A stretch of DNA of 17,685 bases from an uncultured Clostridia bacterium (GCA_944372565.1 CALVZR010000123.1:1-17685), one strand, 5' to 3'. Positions 7,946 to 14,477 are shown, numbered from the stretch's first letter. The notes: generated by a model from the letters alone, not told the origin. Numbers and translations are program-made.

Positions 7946-8602
7946 CTATTCGTCCCCGCACCGCTCTACGGCGTGGATGAAAGGATAATCTTTCATCGTA
8001 TTCGCTATGTACGATGCGGAAAAGTTTTCGCCCGTGGTAATCGTGCCTTCGCAGATGAGTTTATCCCCGTCGCGCGAAGTGTGCAGCCGCTCGAAGGATT
8101 CCGCCGAAAAGAGTTTCAGCACGGTTTCCGCGTCGCTCCCGCCCTCTTCGAAACGGATGCGGAACTGCCAGTAGGTTTTGGTTTTGAACAGGCGGCAGCG
8201 GATGTGCATCACGCACTGCGCGGCGACGAGCAGAATGGTAGCGCCCACGGTTACGATATACATCCCCGCGCCCGCCGCCATACCGATGCCCGCGGTGGCC
8301 CACACGCCCGCGGCGGTGGTCAGCCCGTAAATCGCCGTCTTGCGGTACATGATCATCCCCGCGCCCAGAAAACCGATGCCCGAAACGATCTGCGCCGCCA
8401 CGCGGGAAGAATCGAAATCCGCGGTATCGGTAAACCCGTATTTGGAAACGATTATAATGAGCGCGGCGCCCGCGCACACGATGGTGTGCGTGCGGATGCC
8501 CGCTTCCTTGTAGCGCATCTTCCGCTCGAGCCCGATGCAAAAGCCGAGCGCGATGGCGAGCAGGATGCGCAGAAGATAGATGAGTTCGTCTGTCCAATCC
8601 AT
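7946..8602 (-). CDS. MgtC/SapB family membrane protein
   Basis: Product of 218 residues. About four to five membrane segments occupy residues 1-130, with the family signatures GFCIGLERKMRYKEAGIRTH (about 20-39), GAALIIIVSKYG, VSGIGFLGAGMIMY (about 73-86) and GLTTAAGVWATAGIGMAAG (about 93-111). A cytosolic C-terminal domain of about 80 residues follows. MgtC-family proteins are tied to magnesium homeostasis and ATP synthase control in pathogens; the role of the Firmicutes members is unclear. The ATG at 8602 has the Shine-Dalgarno AGAGAGG; a longer frame would read through the leader terminator and is rejected. It is the first gene of the glp operon and the one directly behind the attenuator. 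Confidence 0.9.
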   Translation of the reverse strand: MDWTDELIYLLRILLAIALGFCIGLERKMRYKEAGIRTHTIVCAGAALIIIVSKYGFTDTADFDSSRVAAQIVSGIGFLGAGMIMYRKTAIYGLTTAAGVWATAGIGMAAGAGMYIVTVGATILLVAAQCVMHIRCRLFKTKTYWQFRIRFEEGGSDAETVLKLFSAESFERLHTSRDGDKLICEGTITTGENFSASYIANTMKDYPFIHAVERCGDE

Positions 8603-8633
8603 TGAAAAAGCCTCTCTTTTCCCCTCTGAAAAC

Positions 8634-8699
8634 GGAAAAAAACAAAAAAAGCTTATTTCAAACCGCCCGCGCCCTCGGCGCGGGGTTGAAAATAAGCTT
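8634..8699 (-). terminator. Leader terminator (putative GlpP-controlled attenuator)
   Basis: On the minus strand a 51-nt hairpin (8649-8699) has outer arms AAGCTTATTT/AAATAAGCTT (10 bp), then AACC/GGTT and an inner CCGCGCC/GGCGCGG with loop GAG. It is followed by seven T, G and seven T. It lies about 30 nt after the expected transcript start and about 32 nt before the mgtC-like ATG, inside the leader. Two copies of CGGAGAA (8698-8704 and 8706-8712) lie directly 5' of it. The position matches GlpP-regulated leaders; binding by GlpP is inferred. Confidence 0.85.
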
Positions 8700-8735
8700 C
8701 TCCGTTTCTCCGCTTTTATGTAGTTTCTTATATTT

Positions 8736-8764
8736 ATTATATTCCGCTTTTCCCGATTTGTCAA
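8736..8764 (-). promoter_or_regulatory. Promoter of the mgtC-glp operon
   Basis: Full consensus on the minus strand: -35 TTGACA (8759-8764), 17-nt spacer, -10 TATAAT (8736-8741). The expected start is near 8729, giving a leader of about 128 nt that contains the terminator. A promoter this strong in front of a terminator suggests that control is after initiation. Confidence 0.9.
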
Positions 8765-8814
8765 TCCCCCTAAAAAAATTTTCCGATATTTTTTTCTTCT
8801 CCTAATTTGCAAAT

Positions 8815-8854
8815 AAAAAAGGGAACGCCTTCCGAAAATCCGGAAGGCGCTCCT
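8815..8854 (-). terminator. Intrinsic terminator of ssrA
   Basis: On the minus strand the stem GGAGCGCCTTCCG/CGGAAGGCGTTCC (13 bp with one G-U) is followed by C and six T. It begins about 8 nt after the CCA end of the tmRNA. Confidence 0.92.
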
Positions 8855-8861
8855 TTGTTGT

Positions 8862-9214
8862 TGGTGGACCTCACGGGTACCGCCCCCGTGTCTTGAAAGA
8901 TTCAGCCCCGCTTTCTACATACTTATTCCGCCTTTATTCTCCGCCCCCGGCTTTCGGCGGACGAACCGCCGGGGGAATATGCCGCTTTTTACGAAACGCG
9001 CGCCGCGGCAAAAACGCGCGCTCCGTTCCCTATTCTGAATTTCATGCCCGACAGGAGCCGATAGGTAACCCCTGCCGGACAACGCTTAATTAAGCAGCGT
9101 ATGCCAATTCGTTGTTAGAATCTGCATTTAAATTTAAGTTTCCGTTTTTACGCAGCCGGGCCTGCGGTATGCTTACGGCGGCCTCCCCTCCCAATCGAAT
9201 CTTTTAAGAGGCCC
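8862..9214 (-). ncRNA. ssrA: tmRNA (transfer-messenger RNA), 353 nt
   Basis: Rescues stalled ribosomes with SmpB by adding a degradation tag. The 5' end GGGCCUC pairs with GAGGUCC at the 3' end (7 bp, one G-U), followed by discriminator A and encoded CCA. The D-region GAUUCGAUUGGG, an A-rich stretch before the tag reading frame, a stem after the stop, and the pseudoknot block GGCAGGGGUUACC...CUCCUGUCGG match known tmRNAs. The 3' part UGUAGAAAGC is also typical. The oddity is the T-arm: its 5-bp stem ACGGG/CCCGU is sound, but its loop is GGCGGUA instead of UUCRANY. The gene has a consensus promoter and its own terminator. SmpB is encoded 2.3 kb upstream. Confidence 0.95.
9090..9125 (-). other. 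tmRNA tag reading frame: ADSNNELAYAA, stop
   Basis: Inside the tmRNA, GCA opens a frame reading ADSNNELAYAA and then TAA (11 codons plus stop). With the alanine carried by the tmRNA the tag would be AADSNNELAYAA. I chose GCA because the ACUUAAAU-A-rich block just before it matches the stretch preceding the Bacillus resume codon. An upstream GGA in the same frame (9141-9143) is the less likely alternative. The end AYAA rather than ALAA is a mild variant of the protease signal. Confidence 0.75.
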
Positions 9215-9218
9215 GTGC

Positions 9219-9244
9219 GCCGCGGCGGATTTTTCCGCCGCGGC
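9219..9244 (-). other. Hairpin in the 5' leader of pre-tmRNA
   Basis: A perfect 11-bp stem GCCGCGGCGGA/TCCGCCGCGGC with an AAAA loop ends 4 nt before the mature tmRNA 5' end. No T run follows, so it is not an intrinsic terminator. It may guide or hinder 5' processing by RNase P (inference). Confidence 0.7.
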
Positions 9245-9267
9245 TGTGCCCGCAATCGGGCATTCTT

Positions 9268-9296
9268 ATTATATTGCCCGAAAGGGGCTTTGTCAA
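9268..9296 (-). promoter_or_regulatory. Promoter of ssrA
   Basis: Full consensus on the minus strand: TTGACA (9291-9296), 17-nt spacer, TATAAT (9268-9273). The start would be near 9261, about 47 nt before the mature 5' end. The -35 box lies in the 9-nt centre of a perfect inverted repeat (9278-9306). Confidence 0.92.
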
Positions 9297-9306
9297 CCCC
9301 TTTCGG
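9278..9306. repeat. Perfect 10-bp inverted repeat spanning the ssrA -35 box
   Basis: The arms CCGAAAGGGG and CCCCTTTCGG are separated by 9 nt that contain the -35 hexamer. It begins 9 nt after the metA stop. On the minus strand no T run follows, so it is not a standard intrinsic terminator for metA. It could be an operator, or a structure that weakly ends metA transcripts. Confidence 0.7.
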
Positions 9307-9315
9307 AAAAAATTT

Positions 9316-10242
9316 TCATTCGCCGTCGCCGAGGTCGAAGGGCGTGATCTGATAAACGTAGTAATTGAGCCAGTTCACGTAGATGAGATTTGCCGTGCTC
9401 GCCCAGCGCATGTTGATTTTTCCCCTGCCGTTCTTATAGCCGTCCACAAAATAATTTTCGGGCTCTTCCACGTTGGGCAGTCCCTTCGCGAGGTCGCGCT
9501 CGTATTCGGCTTTCAGCGTTTCCCTGTCGTACTCCGCGTGCCCCGTGATAAAGAAAAATTTATTGTTTTTCGACTTGATGATGGAAGCCCCCGCCTCCCT
9601 GGACGCGGCGAGGAGCTGCAGCTCCTTCACCGAACGCACGGCATCCTCGTCGATGGTGGTGTGGCGGGAATGGGGCATATAAAACTCGTCGTCCATACCT
9701 TTGAGCAGGCGCTCGTACTGCACGAGTTTTTTGTGCTTGAACACGCCGAACAGCTTTTTATCGAGCAGCCGCTTTTCGATGCCGTAATAATGATACAGCG
9801 CCGCCTGCGCGCCCCAGCAGATGAAAATCGTGCTCGTTACGTTTTTCGCGGCGAAATCGAAGATCTCTTCGAGTTCGGGCCAGTATTTCACCTCCTCGAA
9901 CTCGATGGTCTCCACGGGCGCCCCCGTGACGATCAGCCCGTCGAAACTGCGGTTTTTGATCTCTCCGAAGGGTTTATAGAAACGGTGCAGATGTTCGAGC
10001 GGCGTGTTTTTTCCCGTATAGGTTTCCGTGCTGACCAGCGTGACGTTGATCTGCAGCGGGGAATTGGATAAAAGCCGCATCAGCTGCGTTTCCGTAACGA
10101 TCTTGGTCGGCATCAGGTTCACGATGGCGATCTCTATGGGGCGGATATCCTGTTTCGCCGCACGTTTTTCGCTCATCACGAAGATCTTTTCGCCGAGCAG
10201 CGTTTTATATGCGGGGATATCCTCGGGAATGACGATAGGCAT
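9316..10242 (-). CDS. metA: Homoserine O-acetyltransferase (MetA family)
   Basis: Product of 308 residues, full length for MetA. It activates homoserine for methionine synthesis. Catalytic C142 sits in IFICWGAQAALYHYYG, with H235 and E237 in ITGHAEYD. Residue 111 is glutamate (TGAPVE): published work on Bacillus MetA shows that Glu here favours acetyl-CoA, while Gly, as in E. coli, favours succinyl-CoA. So O-acetylhomoserine is the predicted product despite the common label homoserine O-succinyltransferase. It lies 10 nt after metY, whose enzyme uses O-acetylhomoserine, so the two genes form one operon catalysing consecutive steps. No T-box or SAM riboswitch is visible before either gene. Confidence 0.94.
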   Translation of the reverse strand: MPIVIPEDIPAYKTLLGEKIFVMSEKRAAKQDIRPIEIAIVNLMPTKIVTETQLMRLLSNSPLQINVTLVSTETYTGKNTPLEHLHRFYKPFGEIKNRSFDGLIVTGAPVETIEFEEVKYWPELEEIFDFAAKNVTSTIFICWGAQAALYHYYGIEKRLLDKKLFGVFKHKKLVQYERLLKGMDDEFYMPHSRHTTIDEDAVRSVKELQLLAASREAGASIIKSKNNKFFFITGHAEYDRETLKAEYERDLAKGLPNVEEPENYFVDGYKNGRGKINMRWASTANLIYVNWLNYYVYQITPFDLGDGE

Positions 10243-10252
10243 GCTCCTCTCC

Positions 10253-11530
10253 TTATTTTATGGTATCGAGAGCGGCGGCGAGGTCGGCGATGAGGTCGTC
10301 CGCGTCTTCCAGACCGCAGGAATAGCGCACGAGTTCGGGCGAAACGCCCGCCGCGGCGAGTTCTTCGTCGTTCATCTGGCGGTGCGTGGCGCTCGCGGGG
10401 TGCAGACAGCAGGTGCGCGCGTCCGCCACGTGCGTTTCGATGGCTGCCACTTTGAGCTGTTTCATAAAGGTTTCCGCCGCCTTCCTTCCGCCCTTCACGC
10501 CGAAACTCACCACGCCGCAGGAACCGTCCGGCAGGTATTTTTTGGCGCGTTCGTGGTATTTATCCCCTTCCAGCCCGCAGTAGCGCACCCATTCCACGGC
10601 GGGGTGCGTGCTTAAAAATTCCGCCACGCGCTGCCCGTTTTCGCAATGCTTTTTCATCCTGACGTGCAGGCTTTCGATGCCGAGATTGAGGATAAAGGCG
10701 TTCTGCGGCGACTGAATCGAGCCGAAATCGCGCATAAGCTGCGCCGTCGCCTTGGTGATATACGCGCCGCCGAGCCCGAATTTTTCGGTATAGGTGATGC
10801 CGTGATAGGATTCGTCCGGCGTGCAGAGTCCCGGGAATTTTTCGGCGTGTTTCGTCCAGTCGAATTTACCGCTGTCCACGATGCAGCCGCCCACGGCCGC
10901 GCCGTGGCCGTCGAGATATTTCGTGGTGGAATGGGTAACGATGTCCGCGCCCCACTCGAAGGGGCGGCAGTTCACGGGCGTGGCGAAGGTGTTATCCACG
11001 ATGAGCGGCACGCCGTGCCTGTGCGCCACCTTTGCGAACAGTTCGATATCGAGCACCGAAAGCGCGGGGTTTGCGATGGTTTCGCCGAACATCGCCTTGG
11101 TGTTGGGGCGGAAAGCGGCGTTGAGTTCTTCCTCGCTCGCGTCGGGCGAAACGAAGGTGAATTCCACGCCCATACGTTTCATCGTAACGGCGAAAAGGTT
11201 ATACGTGCCGCCGTAAATTTCCGCGCTCGCCACCACGTGATCGCCGCAGCCGGCGATGTTGAGCACGGCGTAAAAGTTGGCGGCCTGCCCGGAAGAGGTG
11301 AGCATGGCGGCGGTGCCGCCTTCGAGTTCGCAGATCTTCGCCGCCACGGCGTCGTTCGTGGGGTTTTGCAGGCGGGTATAGAAATAGCCGCTCGCTTCGA
11401 GGTCGAACAATCTGCCCATATCCTCGCTGGTATCGTACTTGAAAGTCGTGCTCTGCACGATGGGAACCTGCCTCGGTTCCCCGTTCTTCGGGCGGTAGCC
11501 GCCCTGCACGCAAATCGTATCTCTTTTCAT
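10253..11530 (-). CDS. metY: O-acetylhomoserine sulfhydrylase
   Basis: Product of 425 residues of the Cys/Met-metabolism PLP enzyme family. It converts O-acetylhomoserine and sulfide to homocysteine and acetate (direct sulfhydrylation). The PLP lysine is K204 in VTHSTTKYLDGHG. The N-terminal GYRPKNGEPRQVPIVQSTTFKYD, YTRLQNPTND and the long insertion AEKFPGLCTPDESYHGITYTEKFG are typical of MetY rather than the shorter cystathionine lyases. The start codon directly abuts the smpB stop (TAG then ATG, no gap), and its Shine-Dalgarno AAGGAG lies within the 3' end of smpB. It is therefore part of the rnr-smpB transcript and probably translationally coupled. Confidence 0.94.
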   Translation of the reverse strand: MKRDTICVQGGYRPKNGEPRQVPIVQSTTFKYDTSEDMGRLFDLEASGYFYTRLQNPTNDAVAAKICELEGGTAAMLTSSGQAANFYAVLNIAGCGDHVVASAEIYGGTYNLFAVTMKRMGVEFTFVSPDASEEELNAAFRPNTKAMFGETIANPALSVLDIELFAKVAHRHGVPLIVDNTFATPVNCRPFEWGADIVTHSTTKYLDGHGAAVGGCIVDSGKFDWTKHAEKFPGLCTPDESYHGITYTEKFGLGGAYITKATAQLMRDFGSIQSPQNAFILNLGIESLHVRMKKHCENGQRVAEFLSTHPAVEWVRYCGLEGDKYHERAKKYLPDGSCGVVSFGVKGGRKAAETFMKQLKVAAIETHVADARTCCLHPASATHRQMNDEELAAAGVSPELVRYSCGLEDADDLIADLAAALDTIK

Positions 11531-11992
11531 CTATCTGTACTCCTTTATTTCTCTTTCCGCATTGCGGGTGAGGTCCTTTTCTTTGAGCGCCTGCTTTTTA
11601 TCGTAGGTGTGCTTGCCGCGGCAAAGGCCGATTTCCACCTTCACGAGGGCGTTTTTGAAATAGATTTTCAGCGGCGCGAGCGTGTAGCCTTTCTGGCTGA
11701 CCTTGCCCGCGATGCGCCCGATCTCCGCCTTTTTTAAGAGCAGTTTCCTGTCCCGCTTTTCGTCGCGGCGGTTGAAGGCGCCCGCCCCGCCGTACAGCGA
11801 GATGTGCACGTTTTTCAAAAACATTTCGCCGTTCGCCACCAGACAGAACCCGTCTTTTAAGTTGACTTTGCCCGCACGCACGGATTTGACTTCCGCGCCC
11901 TCGAGCACGATGCCGCACTCGTATTTCTCGTCTATGAAATATTCGTGGGAGGCGGCCTTGTTCACCGCCACCGTTTTGAGATAATCAGCCAT
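11531..11992 (-). CDS. smpB: SsrA-binding protein
   Basis: Product of 153 residues, normal for SmpB. It binds the tRNA-like domain of tmRNA and brings it to stalled ribosomes. Visible signatures are NKAASHEYFI, YECGIVLEGAEVKSVRAGKVNLKDGF, FLKNVHISLY, RDRKLLLKKAEIGRI, KGYTLAPLKIYFKN and the basic tail GLCRGKHTYDKKQALKEKD. It has the Shine-Dalgarno GGGGAGG and overlaps the rnr stop by 8 nt. Its RNA partner ssrA is on the same strand downstream, beyond metY and metA. Confidence 0.97.
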   Translation of the reverse strand: MADYLKTVAVNKAASHEYFIDEKYECGIVLEGAEVKSVRAGKVNLKDGFCLVANGEMFLKNVHISLYGGAGAFNRRDEKRDRKLLLKKAEIGRIAGKVSQKGYTLAPLKIYFKNALVKVEIGLCRGKHTYDKKQALKEKDLTRNAEREIKEYR

Positions 11993-13982
11993 CGTCCTCC
12001 CCCGTTTCCGCCTCGGAAAATTCCGCCTTGCGGGACATTGCGTTCACGCCGTCCACGCGGATTCTGATCTTCTGGCCGAGTTTATAACTCTTCTTCTTGT
12101 TTTTGAGCGTATAGTTCTTCTCGTCGTAATCGTACCAGCCGCCTTTGAGCGTTTCGATGCGGATCAGCCCCTCCGCGGTGTTGTCCAGCTCCACGAACAG
12201 CCCGAAATTGGTCACGCCCGAAATCACGCCGTCGAACTCCTGCCCGATTTTATCCGAAAGCCAGAGAATTTTATAAAAATCGTCCACGGCGCGCTCGGCT
12301 TCCTGCGCTTTGAGCTCGCGCGCGGAGGACTGCGCCGCGACTTCCGCCGCCCGCGCCTTATACCGTTTCGTTCCGCCTTTCCCCTCGTTCAAGAGCGTTT
12401 TCACCACGCGGTGCACTTCGAGATCGGGATAGCGGCGGATGGGCGAGGTGAAATGGCAGTAATGCTCGCTCGCCAGCCCGAAATGCCCGATATCCTGCGG
12501 GGCGTATTTCGCCTTCTGCATGGTGCGGAGCATCACGGTGTTCACCACCGGATAGGAAGGGCTGTCTTTCAGGCGGGAAAGCAGGTCGGAAAAATCCCTG
12601 CCGCTCACCTCGCCCTTTCTCTGTTCGCTGATGCCGAGCCCCTGCAAAAAGTCGTAAAAAGCCGAAAGTTTTGCGGGATCGGGCTTTTCGTGCACGCGGT
12701 AAACGCAGGGCACCTTTTTTGCGAACAGCTCTTCGGCAACCGTTTCGTTCGCTAAAATCATAAATTCCTCGATGAGGCGGTGCGCCGTGTCGCGCTCCCG
12801 CTTGCCGAGGGATACCTTTCCGTTTTCGTCCACGGAGATCTGCGCTTCGGGCAGTTCGAAATCCACGCTGCCCCGCGCCGTGCGCTTGGCGGAAAGGATT
12901 TCGAAAAGTTCTTTCATCGTATCGAGCGCGGCGGCGACTTCCGGGCGCTGTTTCCGCGCTTTCTCGTCGCCGTCCAGCATCCGCTGCGCCTCCGTGTAGG
13001 TCAGCCGCGCACTGCTTTTGATCACGCTCTCCGCGAGCGTCCTCTTCACGGCGTTGCCCTTGCCGTCCACCTGCATAATGCACGAAAGGGTGAGCCGCGG
13101 CTCTCCCTCCACGAGCGAACAGGCGCCGTTCGATAAACTTTCGGGCAGCATCGGCGCCACCTTTTCGGGGAAATACACGCTCGTCGCCCGCTCGAACGCC
13201 TCCTTGTCCACCGCGGAACCTTCTTTTACATAGTGCGAAACATCCGCGATGTGCACGCCGAGAATATACTCTTTCCCCCGCTTTTCGATGGAAACCGCGT
13301 CGTCGAAATCGCGGGAATCCTCCCCGTCGATGGTGAAGATCACCTTGTTTGTCAGATCGAGGCGGCGTGCGCGCTCGGCGGAAAGATCTTCTTTTGCCGC
13401 GCGCTCCGCGTCGCGGAGCACGTGTTCGGGGAAACGCTCGGAAACGCCGCAGGAAAAGAGGATGCTCCTGATCTCCGCTTCCCTGTCGAACTGCCTGCCG
13501 AACACCTCGCTCACTTCCCCTTCGGGGTTGCCGCGGGAAAGATAGCGCAAAATGCGCACCGCCACTTTATCGCCCGTCTGCGCGCCCTTCTCCTTTCCGT
13601 GCGGGATAAAAACGTCCGCGAAAAAGCGCCGTTCGTCCGCCGTGACGAAACCGCCGTTGCGGTTTGCCACGTACGTGCCGGAAAGTTCCCGCCTGCCGCG
13701 TTCGAGCACTTTGAGCACTTCCGCCTGGCGGGAATGCCCGTGCGAGCGCACTTCCCGCGCGCGCACCTTATCCCCGTGCAGGGCGCCGTGCAGATCGTGC
13801 GCGGCGATGAAATAATCCCCGTCCTCGTTCAGCAGGAAGGCATAGCCGCGCTCGCTCCCCTGCAAAACGCCCGTGATCGTTTTTTCTCTTTGCGCCCGCT
13901 CGCGCGCCGCCGCGCGTTCCGGCGTTTTCTTTTTTTTCTGCGCGCCCTTCTGCGCGCGGTATTTTTTGTTTTCTCTCTTCAT
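11985..13982 (-). CDS. rnr: Ribonuclease R
   Basis: Product of 665 residues from the ATG at 13982. A basic, Lys/Arg-rich N-terminus is followed by cold-shock domains (about 35-200), the RNB catalytic domain with IDGEDSRDFDDAVSIEK (aspartates that bind Mg) and HIADVSHYV, and a C-terminal S1 domain (from about IGQEFDGVISGVTNFGLFVEL). It is a 3'-5' exoribonuclease that degrades structured RNA and, as known in E. coli, the faulty mRNAs released by tmRNA-SmpB. The start is uncertain: AAGGA is too close to the ATG, and a TTG three codons upstream (13991) has no Shine-Dalgarno. A strong terminator ends about 15 nt before the ATG, with no room for a promoter after it. The gene overlaps smpB by 8 nt. 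Confidence 0.95.
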   Translation of the reverse strand: MKRENKKYRAQKGAQKKKKTPERAAARERAQREKTITGVLQGSERGYAFLLNEDGDYFIAAHDLHGALHGDKVRAREVRSHGHSRQAEVLKVLERGRRELSGTYVANRNGGFVTADERRFFADVFIPHGKEKGAQTGDKVAVRILRYLSRGNPEGEVSEVFGRQFDREAEIRSILFSCGVSERFPEHVLRDAERAAKEDLSAERARRLDLTNKVIFTIDGEDSRDFDDAVSIEKRGKEYILGVHIADVSHYVKEGSAVDKEAFERATSVYFPEKVAPMLPESLSNGACSLVEGEPRLTLSCIMQVDGKGNAVKRTLAESVIKSSARLTYTEAQRMLDGDEKARKQRPEVAAALDTMKELFEILSAKRTARGSVDFELPEAQISVDENGKVSLGKRERDTAHRLIEEFMILANETVAEELFAKKVPCVYRVHEKPDPAKLSAFYDFLQGLGISEQRKGEVSGRDFSDLLSRLKDSPSYPVVNTVMLRTMQKAKYAPQDIGHFGLASEHYCHFTSPIRRYPDLEVHRVVKTLLNEGKGGTKRYKARAAEVAAQSSARELKAQEAERAVDDFYKILWLSDKIGQEFDGVISGVTNFGLFVELDNTAEGLIRIETLKGGWYDYDEKNYTLKNKKKSYKLGQKIRIRVDGVNAMSRKAEFSEAETGEDDG

Positions 13983-13997
13983 GTCCTTCAAAATCGG

Positions 13998-14032
13998 AAA
14001 AAAAAGGCTGTTCCCATGCCCGGAAACAGCCT
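13998..14032 (-). terminator. Intrinsic terminator between secG and rnr (possible attenuator)
   Basis: On the minus strand AGGCTGTTTCC pairs with GGGAACAGCCT (11 bp, one G-U) around a 6-nt loop and is followed by eight T. It fills most of the 65-nt gap between the secG stop and the rnr start. Transcription of rnr must either pass it or start inside secG. Confidence 0.9.
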
Positions 14033-14047
14033 GCTCGCTTTTGAAAA

Positions 14048-14350
14048 TCAGAACAATTGCAAGATCGCGAAGATGATGGCGAACACGCAGAATATAATCG
14101 CGCTGATCACCGTAAGCTTTTTCAGTTTACTCTCCTTGGTCTTGCCTTTATTCTTGCTCAAAAAGGTCTCCGTCGTGCCGCCAAGCGCGCTCACGCCCGA
14201 AGAATTGCTCGGCTGAAACAGAACGACGCAGATGATAAACACCGCACAGAGTATCATAACCACCAGAAGGATGATTTTGATAATGGGGAACATCCCGAAA
14301 ATTCCGCCGATATTGTCGCTCGAAAGCAGCATGTTCAACATACCGTTCAT
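14048..14350 (-). CDS. secG: Preprotein translocase subunit SecG
   Basis: Product of 100 residues with two membrane segments (about 21-46 and 78-99). Between them is the SecG loop VVLFQPSNSSGVSALGGTTETFLSKNKGKTKESKLKKLT, matching the family pattern LLQ...GLSA.GG..ETF. It is a small accessory subunit of the SecYEG export channel. The N-terminus is longer than usual by about 20 residues. The Shine-Dalgarno GGAG is well placed. It has its own promoter. A strong terminator follows 16 nt after its stop. Confidence 0.93.
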   Translation of the reverse strand: MNGMLNMLLSSDNIGGIFGMFPIIKIILLVVMILCAVFIICVVLFQPSNSSGVSALGGTTETFLSKNKGKTKESKLKKLTVISAIIFCVFAIIFAILQLF

Positions 14351-14411
14351 ATTTGTCTCCGAATCCGTTTTCTTTTATTCTTTTGCGCCGCTTAAATTTA
14401 CGGCTTCCTGT

Positions 14412-14440
14412 ATTCTACCACATCGGCGGCGATTTTTCAA
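14412..14440 (-). promoter_or_regulatory. Promoter of secG (and rnr-smpB-metYA if read through)
   Basis: -35 TTGAAA (14435-14440), 17-nt spacer, -10 TAGAAT (14412-14417) on the minus strand, with a leader of about 55 nt before secG. No intrinsic terminator is seen after gpmI, so gpmI transcripts may also enter secG. Confidence 0.8.
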
Positions 14441-14477
14441 GCGTTTTTACGTACTTTTTCGCTTTTTCCCTTTTCTT

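Noticed and set aside
8603..8812. N-terminal extension of the MgtC-like protein to 8812.
   Set aside because: It reads through the leader terminator and promoter. The ATG at 8602 has a good Shine-Dalgarno and fits the family start.
8999..9025. GC-rich palindromic blocks, with a further one at about 8943-8977, considered as separate repeats.
   Set aside because: They lie within the tmRNA and are explained as its pseudoknot and helix structure.
9126..9143. Longer tmRNA tag starting at GGA (GNLNLN before ADSNNELAYAA).
   Set aside because: Alignment by eye with the Bacillus tmRNA places the A-rich stretch before the resume codon, leaving GCA at 9123-9125 as start and a tag of normal length. It remains an alternative.
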